Source: Cyanobacterium aponinum PCC 10605 (GTDB lineage Bacteria > Cyanobacteriota > Cyanobacteriia > Cyanobacteriales > Cyanobacteriaceae). Taken from it: a stretch of 64,000 nucleotides of DNA. The position numbers and the translations under genes were made by a program. This document shows positions 29,908-39,748 of the stretch, one piece after another. The number at the start of each line of letters is the position of its first letter. Within the stretch, counting starts at the first letter, position 1. The notes under the pieces are model-generated. The model did not search any database. It worked only from the letters and a program-made list of their open reading frames with translations, and was not told where the DNA came from. The DNA is taken from positions 620,001 through 684,000 of the forward strand of contig NC_019776.1 in NCBI RefSeq assembly GCF_000317675.1, read 5' to 3'.

Positions 29908-30398
29908 GGGATTTATCCCTCTATATTTCTAAACTACAGGATAGATCTTGTATCAATTCAAGAGCAGTATTTTCTTCTCTGGCATATAATTACTCTGGCT
30001 AAATCAAGGATTAATTAACCGAGTTGTCATGACAGAGGCATTTTAAGTTACTGTCTTTGTTGATTACTGATTTGTTAGCAGACTGTTGTAATCAATTACC
30101 AATCTAAGTATTAGATCAGATATAGTCTTTACACTCAATAGACTTAAGGTAGGACTTGGTGAAAAGTCTTTTTTTACCTCAGTATCTTTGAGAGACTAAT
30201 TTTATGTACTTTTAGTCACAAATAATCATTATAGGTCATCAGTGACGAATAACGCAAGAGTTAATTACCTTTTTTTGCATTTTGTCAGAAATATTAACTT
30301 CTTGTTTTCAAAAATTAACGTTGTTGTACGAGATAAGACTGTTACAATGACGGGAGACAACAATTGTAATATCTTGTTTTTTGTAATCTTTTTTTGTA
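29908..30398. promoter_or_regulatory. Divergent promoter region for rplC superoperon and the 30399 operon
   Basis: 491 bases without a gene. For the plus-strand operon a good candidate promoter is TTGTTG at 30321-30326 and TACAAT at 30343-30348 (16-base spacing), 50 bases before the ATG. For the superoperon, reading leftwards, TATAT-type boxes around 29983-29990 are possible but poorly spaced. A ribosomal leader structure could be present; I could not define one. Confidence 0.45.
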
Positions 30399-33011
30399 AT
30401 GCTTTTTTCAACTTCTAAATCTTTCTTGCGTTTCTTTTCCAAAAATTTGATTAAGTTTGTTAGCTATTTACTTATCGTTTGCTTTTACCTTAATACATCC
30501 ACTGTTTACGCACTAGAGTTAAATGCAGAGGCAAGTAGTAATACACAAGAAACAGAACTTCTCATTTCCCAGTGTCAAAATTTAGAAAAAGAGGACATAT
30601 ATCCTAAACTGAAAAGCATTGTTTCCGGTTCTATACAAGAAGGAAAAGAATTAGATATTGATAAATTAGTCAAAGAACAATGGAATAAATTAAAAATTGA
30701 TGAAACAATAGATCAAGCTGTTAGCCAAGCTACAAAAAAACTACAGGAAGAAAAAACTTGGCTAAAAAAACTAACAAGTAATTTTAATAAATCACAAGCA
30801 CAAGAATTAATTGAAGAGGTTTTCAAACTTGCCTTTGAGGAAAATCAAGCCCTGAAAAAAAGTTTCGCACAATTGTCAGAAGACATAGCAGATAGTTTTA
30901 GCAAGAAACTTGAAAAACAAATTTACTATTCCACAGAACAGGGTGTAGAATGTTTAGTGAAATACTTAGGTAACAAATATCCTCAGTCCATTGTTGCACA
31001 AGTGACAGAAGAAACAAATAAAGTTCAAGACATAAAACAAGATCGGATAAAAAATTTAGAAGTTACAGAAAATCTAGTTTCGTCAGAGAAATTCGCCATT
31101 GGAGGAGTCGCTTTAATTATCACCACGCAAGTTGTCAGGAAGTTTGGAAAGCAAATAACAAGAAGAATATTAGGTGGTATAGCTGAGAGAATTGCTGGTC
31201 GTTTTGCATTCTTATTAGCTCCGGGTGTGGGAGAGATTGTTGGTGGAAGTTTGATTATAAGTGACACAGCGTGGACACTTATTGAGGCTTCTCGAAATGG
31301 TCCGTTACCTGAAATAGCAAAGCAACTCAAAGCCCCAGAAACAAAAAATAGCATCAAAGATGAAACAAAAGGTATTATAAAAGATATACTCAAACCTGAA
31401 ACTGTTGAAGCTATTAGTACACAGATTGCTAGTGATATTTATCAACAATGGCAGGATTTTGCCAGAAAATATCAAAAATTGCTGTCTTTGATTAGCAATA
31501 GTGCGCCTTCTACATTGGTGAATAAAATCGATGATTTAGTTAGAGATTACAGTTTAGATGAAATTGTGAGTTTAGTGGATAAGAGTTCATATAATATGTC
31601 TCAACGGGAGATAATAGAAGCGATTGAAAATGGGACTCTGGAAAAGGGCTTATCTATACCCTCCCCGTATTGGGAAATACTTACTCTTAATGATGATAAG
31701 AAGAAGTATAATCTCATATATCTTACAGATTATGCTGATGTAGCAGGAAAAGACTTAGGCAAAGTTATAAATTTGGAATTATATAAACTTATTGACCCCA
31801 AAAGCATCACACCAAGTCTGCTACATGAGCTTTTGTCACTACAAGACAATACAATTATATGTAAATTAGCCAACCTAGACATTGCGTCTCTGAAAATACT
31901 TTTCAACACGATACCAAAAAACGATCTGGCTTTAATTAGTAGTCAAAATGATCGAAGTTATTTAACACGGCTTGCTAACTACTTAAATCAATCAACACAA
32001 GAGGAGAAAAACAAAATGATTGCTCTTTTATTAGATAATCCTCAAAATTCTATCAATAAAAAATTTATTCTTCAGGATTTAGTAAATAGTGCTGACATTA
32101 AAAAATTATTCAAATTTTGGGAGAAAGTATATAGCATTAATTTGTTATCTTTTACTCCTGATATTAGTCAAAAATATTTATCGATTGTTGGTCAATATTT
32201 AAATAAATTTAGCCAAGATGAAGATAATAAACTTATTTCTTTATTACTCAATGATAAGCAGGTTATTAACGAAAAATTTGTTTTGAATGATTTAGCTAAA
32301 AGTGCGGATATGAAAAAATCTTTAGATTTTTGGCAAACTATATATGACAGTAAATTAATTAACTTTAATTCTGATTTTAATATAGATTATTTATCAAAAA
32401 TAAGTTCACTTGCAAATCAAATAAGTAATGCTCAACAGAAAAAGTTGATAAATTTGTTATTAGATAATAATCGAAAAATATCTATTAATTTTATTTTGAA
32501 TGATTTAACTACAAATAGTGAAAATATTAATGATTCAATTTACCTTTGGCAAAAATTATTTAAGAGCGAATTGATAACTTTTTCTCAGGATTTTCAATAT
32601 GAATACTTAATTGATGTAGAAAACTATATATCAAGATTAACTAATGATGATAAAAAAATATTTATTAAATTTTTGTCTGACTATTCTAGTCTTTTGAAAG
32701 ATAAAGATACTCTTAACAGCATTGTAAATAGTAGTAATGTACAAAAAGCAATAAATTATTGGAAAAACAATAATACCTTTTGGGGGAAAGTATTTATCCC
32801 AATTAAAGAGATTATAACTGGAGAAATACCTTTAAGATTAATAGCAGATAACTATGGTATTTCTATATATAAATTGTTGATTGTATCCGTATTAGCACTA
32901 TTAGTATTATTAACTATCATTTATTTCTTGTTAATCATATTTAATCCTATAAATTTGATAAAATTAGGATTGTCAAAAATAAATAGCAAAAAAAATAAAG
33001 AGGGTAAGTAA
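30399..33011 (+). CDS. Large exported/membrane protein with four ~72-residue repeats, unknown function
   Basis: 870 residues, family not recognised. N-terminal signal peptide, likely cut after Ala38 (TSTVYA). A Lys/Glu-rich helical region follows (45-225), then two hydrophobic Gly-rich stretches (~232-246 and 268-297). From residue 522 four tandem repeats start at 522, 594, 665 and 737; each carries a leading Leu-x3 helix, a LLLDN-type segment, an F-[IV]-L-[NQ]-DL block and a FW/LWQ-type aromatic pair. A strong C-terminal membrane helix is at 826-848, followed by a basic tail. The repeats suggest a helical solenoid outside the cytoplasm anchored at the C-terminus. First of three closely spaced genes. 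Confidence 0.7.
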   Translation: MLFSTSKSFLRFFSKNLIKFVSYLLIVCFYLNTSTVYALELNAEASSNTQETELLISQCQNLEKEDIYPKLKSIVSGSIQEGKELDIDKLVKEQWNKLKIDETIDQAVSQATKKLQEEKTWLKKLTSNFNKSQAQELIEEVFKLAFEENQALKKSFAQLSEDIADSFSKKLEKQIYYSTEQGVECLVKYLGNKYPQSIVAQVTEETNKVQDIKQDRIKNLEVTENLVSSEKFAIGGVALIITTQVVRKFGKQITRRILGGIAERIAGRFAFLLAPGVGEIVGGSLIISDTAWTLIEASRNGPLPEIAKQLKAPETKNSIKDETKGIIKDILKPETVEAISTQIASDIYQQWQDFARKYQKLLSLISNSAPSTLVNKIDDLVRDYSLDEIVSLVDKSSYNMSQREIIEAIENGTLEKGLSIPSPYWEILTLNDDKKKYNLIYLTDYADVAGKDLGKVINLELYKLIDPKSITPSLLHELLSLQDNTIICKLANLDIASLKILFNTIPKNDLALISSQNDRSYLTRLANYLNQSTQEEKNKMIALLLDNPQNSINKKFILQDLVNSADIKKLFKFWEKVYSINLLSFTPDISQKYLSIVGQYLNKFSQDEDNKLISLLLNDKQVINEKFVLNDLAKSADMKKSLDFWQTIYDSKLINFNSDFNIDYLSKISSLANQISNAQQKKLINLLLDNNRKISINFILNDLTTNSENINDSIYLWQKLFKSELITFSQDFQYEYLIDVENYISRLTNDDKKIFIKFLSDYSSLLKDKDTLNSIVNSSNVQKAINYWKNNNTFWGKVFIPIKEIITGEIPLRLIADNYGISIYKLLIVSVLALLVLLTIIYFLLIIFNPINLIKLGLSKINSKKNKEGK

Positions 33012-33012
33012 A

Positions 33013-33330
33013 ATGTTGATTGCTTTAGATCATCAAATTAATAATTCTCAAATAGAAGTAGGAGAATTGATGACGGTAGTTGTTGTTAGAGCGACTAATG
33101 CAGCAAAAGATTTTTTTGAAAACATCAAAAACGTTACTGGGGGTAAAATGACTCATTATGAGAGTTTAATTCAAAATGCACTAAAAGAAGCATTAAAACT
33201 ATTAGATGAAGAAGCAAAACAAAAAGGTTACGATGGAGTTATAGGGGTTAAAATTTGTCATCCCACAGTGGTTGTTGGGGGAGTTGAAATTATTGTTTAT
33301 GGTAACGGCTTTAAAAATATAAAATCCTAG
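33013..33330 (+). CDS. YbjQ (UPF0145)-family protein
   Basis: 105 residues matching the YbjQ fold: a central [20 protein letters not shown] block, the glycine turn [16 protein letters not shown], a helix ([20 protein letters not shown]) and a final beta strand EIIVYGNGF. The family forms small beta-rich oligomers of unknown biochemical role, sometimes called heavy-metal-binding-like. It starts two bases after the preceding stop with GAGGG upstream and is five bases from the next gene, so it is part of a three-gene operon. Confidence 0.85.
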   Translation: MLIALDHQINNSQIEVGELMTVVVVRATNAAKDFFENIKNVTGGKMTHYESLIQNALKEALKLLDEEAKQKGYDGVIGVKICHPTVVVGGVEIIVYGNGFKNIKS

Positions 33331-33335
33331 AAATC

Positions 33336-34055
33336 ATGTGCGGTAGATTCGTTCTCTCTGTTTCTTCTGTTTCCATTAAAAAAACTTTTTCTTTGGGGAG
33401 TTGTCCCATTTTTTCTCCCAGTTACAATATAGCACCTACTCAAAAAATACTGGCGATTTTAGGAGAAGAAGAATCTTCATTAAATCCTCTTTCTGAAAAT
33501 AACAAATGGAAATCCTGTTTTCTTCATTGGGGATTAATTCCTTCTTGGGCAAAAAATAGTAAAAATTCATCAAATTTGATCAATGCTAGGTTAGAAACTT
33601 TAGGAGTAAAGCCTTCTTTTAAACAGGCTTTTTCTCAACGAAGATGTTTGATTCCTGCGAATGGTTTTTATGAGTGGAATCGAGAAGTTTATGGTAAAAA
33701 TCCTCTTTTATTTTATAAGACTAATAAAGAAGTATTTGCTTTTGCGGGATTATGGGAAAAGTGGCAATCTCCTACAGGCGAAATTATTGAAAGTGCAACA
33801 ATTATTAATACTCAAGCAAGGGGAATTATGGCAGAAATTCATCCTCGAATGCCAATTATTTTGAAGAAATGTGCTTATCAAATTTGGTTAGACAAAAGCA
33901 TTCAAGATCCAAATTTATTATCAGAGATTTTACAGTCTAATTTGGAAGATAACTTACATTTTTATCCTATTAATGAAGCGGTTAATTCAGTTAAAAATAA
34001 TTATCCTGAGTTGCTCGAACCAGAAAAAGTTAGTAAACAATTAAGTTTATTTTAA
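33336..34055 (+). CDS. SRAP-domain protein (YedK/HMCES family), abasic-site DNA shield
   Basis: SRAP proteins crosslink to abasic sites in single-stranded DNA through Cys2 and protect them at replication forks. 239 residues beginning MCGRFVLS, so after Met removal Cys2 is the N-terminal nucleophile. The conserved Asn in NLINARLET, Glu in ANGFYEWNR and His in EIHPRMPII complete the active site. Third gene of the operon that begins at 30399; co-transcription of a DNA-repair protein with a large membrane protein is unexpected. Confidence 0.93.
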   Translation: MCGRFVLSVSSVSIKKTFSLGSCPIFSPSYNIAPTQKILAILGEEESSLNPLSENNKWKSCFLHWGLIPSWAKNSKNSSNLINARLETLGVKPSFKQAFSQRRCLIPANGFYEWNREVYGKNPLLFYKTNKEVFAFAGLWEKWQSPTGEIIESATIINTQARGIMAEIHPRMPIILKKCAYQIWLDKSIQDPNLLSEILQSNLEDNLHFYPINEAVNSVKNNYPELLEPEKVSKQLSLF

Positions 34056-34490
34056 TTGAAAAAAATTTCTAATATAATTAGTCTTTATTTTCATATAAAT
34101 ATAAATATTTAATTTTAAAATAACTTTGTTTTCAAGATGTCATAAAGAATGGCTCTTCAGAGTGTAGTTATGATAAATTTATAAAAATAAGTTCTATAAC
34201 TTTTGTTTAATCGTGTTTATAGTAAAATAAAAACTAAAAGTTCATAAACTATTATTTAATAATTGCCTTTTGCCTAGCCTAATCAATAATTTATATACTC
34301 AAAGTGATAGAGACAAAATAATTAATAATTAGTAATTAATTAAAGTCTGAAACCTGTTATCCGACACTTTAAACCAACAACAACTCTACATTCTTACATT
34401 CAACGGAGGTAATATAGTACTTATTTAAAGATGAAGAAGCATTAGGATTTATATTAAGGGGTGAATATTATTCAACCCCTACTCATATAA
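34056..34490. other. 435-base A+T-rich spacer between convergent genes
   Basis: No gene recognised. It contains TTTTGCCT/ACCTGTT-like traces of the dispersed repeats and, at 34457-34480, a hairpin (AGGGGT pairing ACCCCT, GAAT pairing ATTC) 11 bases past the antiporter stop that may end that minus-strand transcript. Confidence 0.4.
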
Positions 34491-35873
34491 TTATTTAGTT
34501 GAAGCTAATTCCTTAACAGAGTTATCGGTTGTTGGAACTCCTGTTTCAGGTTTCTTCAAGACTAATTTTAATAAAGGTGGTGCTAAGAAGGTAGTTAAAA
34601 TGACCATGATGATAATAGCCGCTTCTAAGGGTTTGCTTAATACGCCACTGGTTGAACCAATACCTGCAAATACTAACCCCACTTCTCCTCTGGGTATCAT
34701 ACCGATACCAATGGCTAAACGATTAATATTAGGTTGTCCAAATACTGCCCATCCTGTAATAACTTTACCAATAATTGCTACCACAATTAAGAAAGATGCG
34801 ATCGCAAGTCCTGCTCTATTTTCGGGAATAAGAGGATTAAGTACACTTAAATCAACCCTAGCACCAACGGTCACGAAGAAAACAGGTACAATTACATCAG
34901 CAATGGGAATAACTTGCTTATCTAATTCCTTACGTTTATCGGTTTCATCTAATACTAATCCTGCGGCAAAAGCCCCTAAAATCGCTTCTAAGTGAATAAC
35001 GTTGGCTAAAAATGCCATTAATAAAGCAAAGGTGAAAGCAGGAATCACCAGATTACCTCTAGTTTTTAGCTTATCTGCGATCGCCATGAAGGATTGATTA
35101 AAGAATTTACCGAGTAAAATTGAACCAATAAGGAAAGCAGAGGCACTAACAATTAAGAGAATAACTTGAGTCAGATTAACTTCTCCAGTTTTTGCCAAAC
35201 TAGCTACTACCGCTAAAACAATAATACCTAAAACATCATCAATTACCGCCGCCCCGACAATAATTTGTCCTTCTTTGGCTTTTAAATAACCCAACTCTGA
35301 CAACACCTTAGAAGTAATGCCGATACTGGTAGCGGTTAAAGCCGCCCCTGCAAAAATAGCGGGAATAGTGGGAAAATGGAAAAAGTAAATTAAGCCTACT
35401 GTGCCTAAAGCAAAAGGTGCAACCACACCCACTACAGCTACGATCGCAGCTTGATAACCAACGGATTTTAGTTCTCTTAAATCAGATTCTAAACCAATTT
35501 CAAATAATAAAACTACTACTCCTAACTCTGCTAAAACCGAGATAACTTCACTCTGAGAAGCAAATACTTCTGAGAGAAACTCTGGATTCATGGGAGTGAA
35601 AAACTGCAAAAAATTCATGATTTGTGAGGTACTAGCTTCACTGGTTTCGGGAAAAACCACCAGATTAAGGGCAGAAACTCCTACTATTACACCCCCCACT
35701 AATTCCCCTAAAACAGGAGGAAGATTAACTAAACGGGATAACTCACCACCTAATTTGCTGGTGATATAAATAATAGCGAGAGTAAGTAAAACTCCTGTTA
35801 AAACCAAGGGAGCTTTATCGGCTTCTGTTGCCGTTGCAAAAAATAAATTTGATACAGAAAAGTTGAGCATCAT
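34491..35873 (-). CDS. Na+/H+ antiporter of the CPA2 (KefB/NapA-NhaS3) family
   Basis: Exchanges cytoplasmic or lumenal Na+ for H+. 460 residues from the ATG at 35873 (an upstream TTG at 35966 would add 31 residues). About twelve membrane helices; GVVVLLFEIGLESDLRE-like TM3 region, GAAVIDDVLGIIVLA with the paired Asp of CPA2 exchangers, and GMIPRGEVGLVFAGIG. No C-terminal TrkA-N domain, so it is not a regulated K+ channel-type KefB. Downstream of bicA on the same strand by 251 bases; BicA is Na+-dependent, so a Na+ extruder next to it makes physiological sense. Confidence 0.9.
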   Translation of the reverse strand: MMLNFSVSNLFFATATEADKAPLVLTGVLLTLAIIYITSKLGGELSRLVNLPPVLGELVGGVIVGVSALNLVVFPETSEASTSQIMNFLQFFTPMNPEFLSEVFASQSEVISVLAELGVVVLLFEIGLESDLRELKSVGYQAAIVAVVGVVAPFALGTVGLIYFFHFPTIPAIFAGAALTATSIGITSKVLSELGYLKAKEGQIIVGAAVIDDVLGIIVLAVVASLAKTGEVNLTQVILLIVSASAFLIGSILLGKFFNQSFMAIADKLKTRGNLVIPAFTFALLMAFLANVIHLEAILGAFAAGLVLDETDKRKELDKQVIPIADVIVPVFFVTVGARVDLSVLNPLIPENRAGLAIASFLIVVAIIGKVITGWAVFGQPNINRLAIGIGMIPRGEVGLVFAGIGSTSGVLSKPLEAAIIIMVILTTFLAPPLLKLVLKKPETGVPTTDNSVKELASTK

Positions 35874-36124
35874 GATTATTGATTGATAAGAAATGGTTAA
35901 TGTTAGTAAATTAGGTAACACAAAGCTAACCGTTACCTGTGTGACTAAGTGCTTTGAAAAAAACAAATTAGTCCAATCAAGAACAGCAATTTATAATTTA
36001 ATTGTCAACTTTTAGTTAGCAATACTTTTTTTAGAGTGAGTATTGTCAACCATAAAGACAAAAATAAACATGGAAAAATCCTAATTCCTTCCTAAATCCC
36101 CTCAATTCCTAACACCCTAAAAAC

Positions 36125-37810
36125 CTAAATTTTGGAAAGAGAAGGATCAACATCAATATCAGTACTCTGTTTCTCCCTGACAATATTTAAACCTTCTTGT
36201 AAGGCTAAGAGGCGATCGCTCATCCAGTGATATTCAGGAATTAAACCAGCAATACCAAGTTTTTCCAAACGACTTCTGACTTTACCCGTAGCACCCACGA
36301 TAAACACTTCATGGTTATTATCCACTGCCTCTTGAATAGCATTTTCTAAAGCAAGGGAAGAAGTAACACCTAGTAAAGGCACTTGGCTTAAATCAACAAT
36401 TAAAACATCGTAGTTAGAGATAGCGTTATGTTCACGGGAAATAGCCTTGGCTACACCAAAAATCATAGGACCATCTAAATGGAATAATAGTACACGACCT
36501 CCAGCTAAATCCAACACTTGTTTTTCTTCGGGACTTAAAGTGATTTCATCATCGGCGGTACTGACCATTTTCACTGATTTAGAACGTAATTCCGATAATT
36601 TTTCAATGGTCATAATGTTAGCAATAAAGACACCAACACCCACTGCAACCATTAAATCAACGAATACCGTTAAAGCGATAACAGTGTAAACAATTGCTGT
36701 TGCTTTCCAAGAAATTTTATGAACCCTTCTCAAGAAGCCCCAGTCCATAATATTGATACCAACTTTTAAGGCAATCCCTGCTAATACTGCTAAAGGAATA
36801 CTAGAAGTTAAAGGGGCTGCCCAAACAACGATGATAAATAAAACAAAGGCACGAGTCAAACCAGATAAAGCAGTACGTCCACCTGTTTGAATATTTACAA
36901 CTGTACCCATTGTTGCTCCCGCACCAGCAATACCACCAAATAAACCAGAGAATAAGTTACCTAGACCCTGTCCGATTAACTCTTTGTTAGAATCGTGTTC
37001 GGTACGAGTCAAACTATCTGCCACAACAGAAGTTAACAAAGCATCGATACAACCCAACATCCCTAAAACCATGGCATCAAATACCATTTTTTGGAATTGA
37101 GAGGCATCGATAGTAGGTACTTGTAACTCAGGAAAACCAGTGGGAATTTCACCAATACGACGAATATCCGCATCTCCAAAGAAAATGATGGAAACTACCG
37201 TACCAAGAATTAAAGCTAATAGTTGAGGAGGTACAACTCTTCTATAGCGAGATGGAACAACGTAAAGAATTACGACAGTCAACACCGCTAAAATGGTTTC
37301 TAACGGGTTGGTATTGGAAATTAAGTTAGGAAGGCTTTGAATAGTACCTATAACGCCACCTTTGGGGTTAGCTTGACCTAAAAACGGTGCGGTTTGCAAG
37401 ATAATTAATATTATCCCAATCCCTGACATAAAGCCAGAAATCACCGTATAGGGCATCATGGTGACATATTTACCCAACTTCAAAAACCCGAATAGAATTT
37501 GAAAGCATCCTGCCATCATCACTACCGTAAACGCGATCGCCATCCCATTTTCTTGAGTAGCAAAATTAGCAATTACAGCAGTCATAACCACAGTCATCGG
37601 ACCTGTCGGCTCTGAGATTAAAGTAGGAGTACCACCAAATAAAGCGGCAAAGAATCCTACTAATACAGCACCCCATAAACCAGCCGAAGCTCCTGCACCA
37701 GAAGCAATACCGAAAGCTAAAGCCATCGGCAAAGCGATAACCGCCGCTGTTAAGCCACCAAATATATCACCTTGTAAATTTCGAAAATGTATTTTATTAG
37801 TTATTTGCAT
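36125..37810 (-). CDS. bicA: Na+-dependent bicarbonate transporter BicA (SulP family)
   Basis: High-flux, low-affinity HCO3- uptake across the plasma membrane, part of the CO2-concentrating mechanism. 561 residues, the usual length. Twelve to fourteen membrane segments: GDIFGGLTAAVIALPMALAF with the TM1 substrate region, GGTPTLISEPTGPMTVVMTA (TM3), and CIDALLTSVVADSLTRTEHD. A cytoplasmic STAS domain covers residues ~425-545 (VLLFHLDGPMIFGVAKAI, VLIVDLSQVPLLGVTSSLAL). Near-identity of many blocks to Synechocystis/Synechococcus BicA, from memory, separates it from sulfate carriers. Starts at ATG 37810 with a promoter presumably in the following 430 bases. Confidence 0.95.
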   Translation of the reverse strand: MQITNKIHFRNLQGDIFGGLTAAVIALPMALAFGIASGAGASAGLWGAVLVGFFAALFGGTPTLISEPTGPMTVVMTAVIANFATQENGMAIAFTVVMMAGCFQILFGFLKLGKYVTMMPYTVISGFMSGIGIILIILQTAPFLGQANPKGGVIGTIQSLPNLISNTNPLETILAVLTVVILYVVPSRYRRVVPPQLLALILGTVVSIIFFGDADIRRIGEIPTGFPELQVPTIDASQFQKMVFDAMVLGMLGCIDALLTSVVADSLTRTEHDSNKELIGQGLGNLFSGLFGGIAGAGATMGTVVNIQTGGRTALSGLTRAFVLFIIVVWAAPLTSSIPLAVLAGIALKVGINIMDWGFLRRVHKISWKATAIVYTVIALTVFVDLMVAVGVGVFIANIMTIEKLSELRSKSVKMVSTADDEITLSPEEKQVLDLAGGRVLLFHLDGPMIFGVAKAISREHNAISNYDVLIVDLSQVPLLGVTSSLALENAIQEAVDNNHEVFIVGATGKVRSRLEKLGIAGLIPEYHWMSDRLLALQEGLNIVREKQSTDIDVDPSLSKI

Positions 37811-38240
37811 TTAGTTTTCCTCTTTAGTTATTAATCTATGATTTCATAGATTCGCATCAATGCAATTATAGTTAAAATAGAAAAAAATCAATACGAGTAT
37901 CTTAAAACAAAAGAAAGGAAATGAAAAGTAAGATTAAATTATTTTTTTTGATTTTTTTAATAAATTTTACTTATGTCAGGCTTTTTTATAGAATTTGGAC
38001 AAAAGCCATTAGTAATAAAAAAAAAGAAATAGAGAACAGGGAATAGTAATAACAATTGAAGAGAAACTTCTTAAAATTGATTTTAAAATTTTTCTTTTAT
38101 AGTGCTACTATACTGATGCAGAATTTCAGTAAAATGAAGTTTGCCGGATAAATCAAAAAATTATGAACAAAAAAGAGGCTAAAAAGCCCCTTATTAGTAA
38201 TATTTGTTTCTCTAGTTATTTTATGTATCCAGATTTTATA
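37811..38240. promoter_or_regulatory. 430-base upstream region of bicA, A+T rich
   Basis: Very A+T rich with poly-A/T tracts. No conserved operator was identified. The region also includes the terminator of the tRNA-Asn gene at its far end. Confidence 0.35.
38169..38190 (-). terminator. Terminator of tRNA-Asn
   Basis: On the minus strand GGGGCT, a TTTT loop and AGCCTC form a six-pair stem (one G-T), directly followed by six Ts. It lies 50 bases after the tRNA 3' end. Confidence 0.8.
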
Positions 38241-38312
38241 CTCCCCGAGTAGGATTCGAACCTACGACCAATCGGTTAACAGCCGACCGCTCTACCGCTG
38301 AGCTATCGAGGA
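38241..38312 (-). tRNA. trnN-GUU: tRNA-Asn (anticodon GUU)
   Basis: 72 bases. The acceptor stem pairs seven of seven positions (one G-T), the D arm contains AGCTCAGCGGTAGAGC, the anticodon loop CTGTTAACC carries GTT, and the T arm is the standard GGTTCGAATCC. The 3' CCA is not encoded. A Rho-independent terminator follows. Confidence 0.97.
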
Positions 38313-38534
38313 TTGCGTTGCTTAACACATTTACTTATTATAGCTAGATAAATAAAAAAAAGCAAGAGGAAAAAAATTTTTTTTAATTTTTCTTTGGATT
38401 TCGATATAGGAATGGGAGGAGGTGATAGGGGGAAGGAAAATCAGTTAGGGGTTCTGATTATTGAGGGTTTGGGGTAATGAGTAGAGAGAGGGAGAAAGAG
38501 ATGAGGTATTAGGGAAGACGAGTTCAGAGTTATT

Positions 38535-38625
38535 AATTTTTAATTCTTAATTATCAACCATTCACTATTGCCCCTTGCCTTTTGCATGTTGCCTTGCCTT
38601 AATTACTAATTACTAATTGAAATAA
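38535..38625. repeat. Thirteen in-phase heptads with drifting unit
   Basis: From 38535 the sequence reads in seven-base units for 91 bases; the unit changes gradually from AATTTTT/AATTCTT through GCCTTTT to ACTAATT, and most units end in TT. It fills much of the spacer between the 38661 gene and tRNA-Asn (38313-38660), which otherwise holds A+T-rich and purine-rich DNA without a gene. Confidence 0.8.
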
Positions 38626-38660
38626 CTTTTACTCCATTAAAATTTTAGGTTTAAATGAAG

Positions 38661-39485
38661 TTATTTAAGAGGTATGAACATTTTAGTGTCTTCTATATAT
38701 TGCCAAGGAATGCCGTCTGGATCACGGCTTTGACTCCATAAACCAAAATCTCGATCGCTCTTTCGTTTTCCTACTGTACTCGGATGTACTTCTAAACGCT
38801 TGGCTAAGTCACTTTGATTGAGACTCATACCATTTTCTTCTTGATTGTCAAGGTTATTGGATGTGTCTTCTTCTTGAGTTGAAGTTTCAACTTCTGGGGA
38901 AGTGTTAGAAACGGAATCATCATTCACAGGAGGGGGAGAGGAGGAAGAATTTTCTGGGGGCGTGATGGTAACAGATTCTAATTTTACTTCTGGAGTTGGA
39001 GAAGATGCTGGAGAAATACTAGAATAAGATGAAGAGCTTTGCTGTGATGAAGATGCTATATTTATATCCTCATCAGTATCACTGTCGTCAGGTTCACTAT
39101 CATCAAGAATACTGCCTAAAGTACTTGCAGTTAAGAAGTAATAAACAATTCCTTTATCTTCGTATTGTCTTTTGACTGCACCATACTCTTCTGCTTTTTG
39201 ATCTAAATACCAACGAGCAGTTTTCGATTTTAATTCAGTTTTGTTGGTAAGATCGAGTACGGTTACACAACCTTGATGCGCTTGTATTAAATTATTGAAG
39301 TAAGGGTCTATTTCTTCTGATAATTGTTGCAATCGGAATCTTTCCCAAAGTTTCAAGCCAAGGGCAAATATAAATATTGCCACTAATAATGGCCATGCAA
39401 CAAATACAATAATAATGATGAAAGCTAAAGGCAGTAACACTAATGGAATACTGTTAGCACCACTATCTATTACTTTTCCATTCAT
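38661..39485 (-). CDS. Membrane-anchored protein with C-terminal HTH-like region
   Basis: 274 residues, not recognised as a named family. Two adjoining hydrophobic segments (about 13-46) anchor it; residues 47-125 form a folded cytoplasmic domain with a possible winged-helix character (TVLDLTNKTELKSKTARWYL). A Ser/Pro/acid-rich linker (125-220) is low complexity. The C-terminus contains NQSDLAKRLEVHPSTVGKRK, which reads as a DNA-binding helix-turn-helix. A membrane-tethered DNA-binding protein is therefore possible. Single gene starting at ATG 39485. Confidence 0.6.
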   Translation of the reverse strand: MNGKVIDSGANSIPLVLLPLAFIIIIVFVAWPLLVAIFIFALGLKLWERFRLQQLSEEIDPYFNNLIQAHQGCVTVLDLTNKTELKSKTARWYLDQKAEEYGAVKRQYEDKGIVYYFLTASTLGSILDDSEPDDSDTDEDINIASSSQQSSSSYSSISPASSPTPEVKLESVTITPPENSSSSPPPVNDDSVSNTSPEVETSTQEEDTSNNLDNQEENGMSLNQSDLAKRLEVHPSTVGKRKSDRDFGLWSQSRDPDGIPWQYIEDTKMFIPLK

Positions 39486-39709
39486 AGTGTTAAGTGGTTA
39501 GGTGAATAACAGACCAACAGTTATTTTTAACTAGGTCTAAATACTTGAACAATTATAAGTTAAAACTTTTGAAAATTCAAAATAAACTCAAATTTTGTGT
39601 CTTAATTAGCAGGAAAAAAGCGAGTAGTTGAGAAGAATAATGGACAATCTACAATGTAGAATAAATAATCGGTAATCAATAAGAGATTAAAAGCTAGGTG
39701 TTAACATCT

Positions 39710-39744
39710 AATTTTCAATTCTTAATTTTTAATTTTTAATTCTT
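39710..39744. repeat. Five AATTYTT heptads upstream of the GatD-like gene
   Basis: Five consecutive AATTTTC/AATTCTT/AATTTTT units ending four bases before the start codon at 39749, so the array occupies the position where a ribosome binding site and promoter would be expected. Confidence 0.7.
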
Positions 39745-39748
39745 TCCT

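Noticed and set aside
37921-38043. 40-codon reading frame upstream of bicA
   Set aside because: Low-complexity Phe/Lys/Ile translation in poly-A/T DNA, weak ribosome binding site, no recognisable family; most likely chance.
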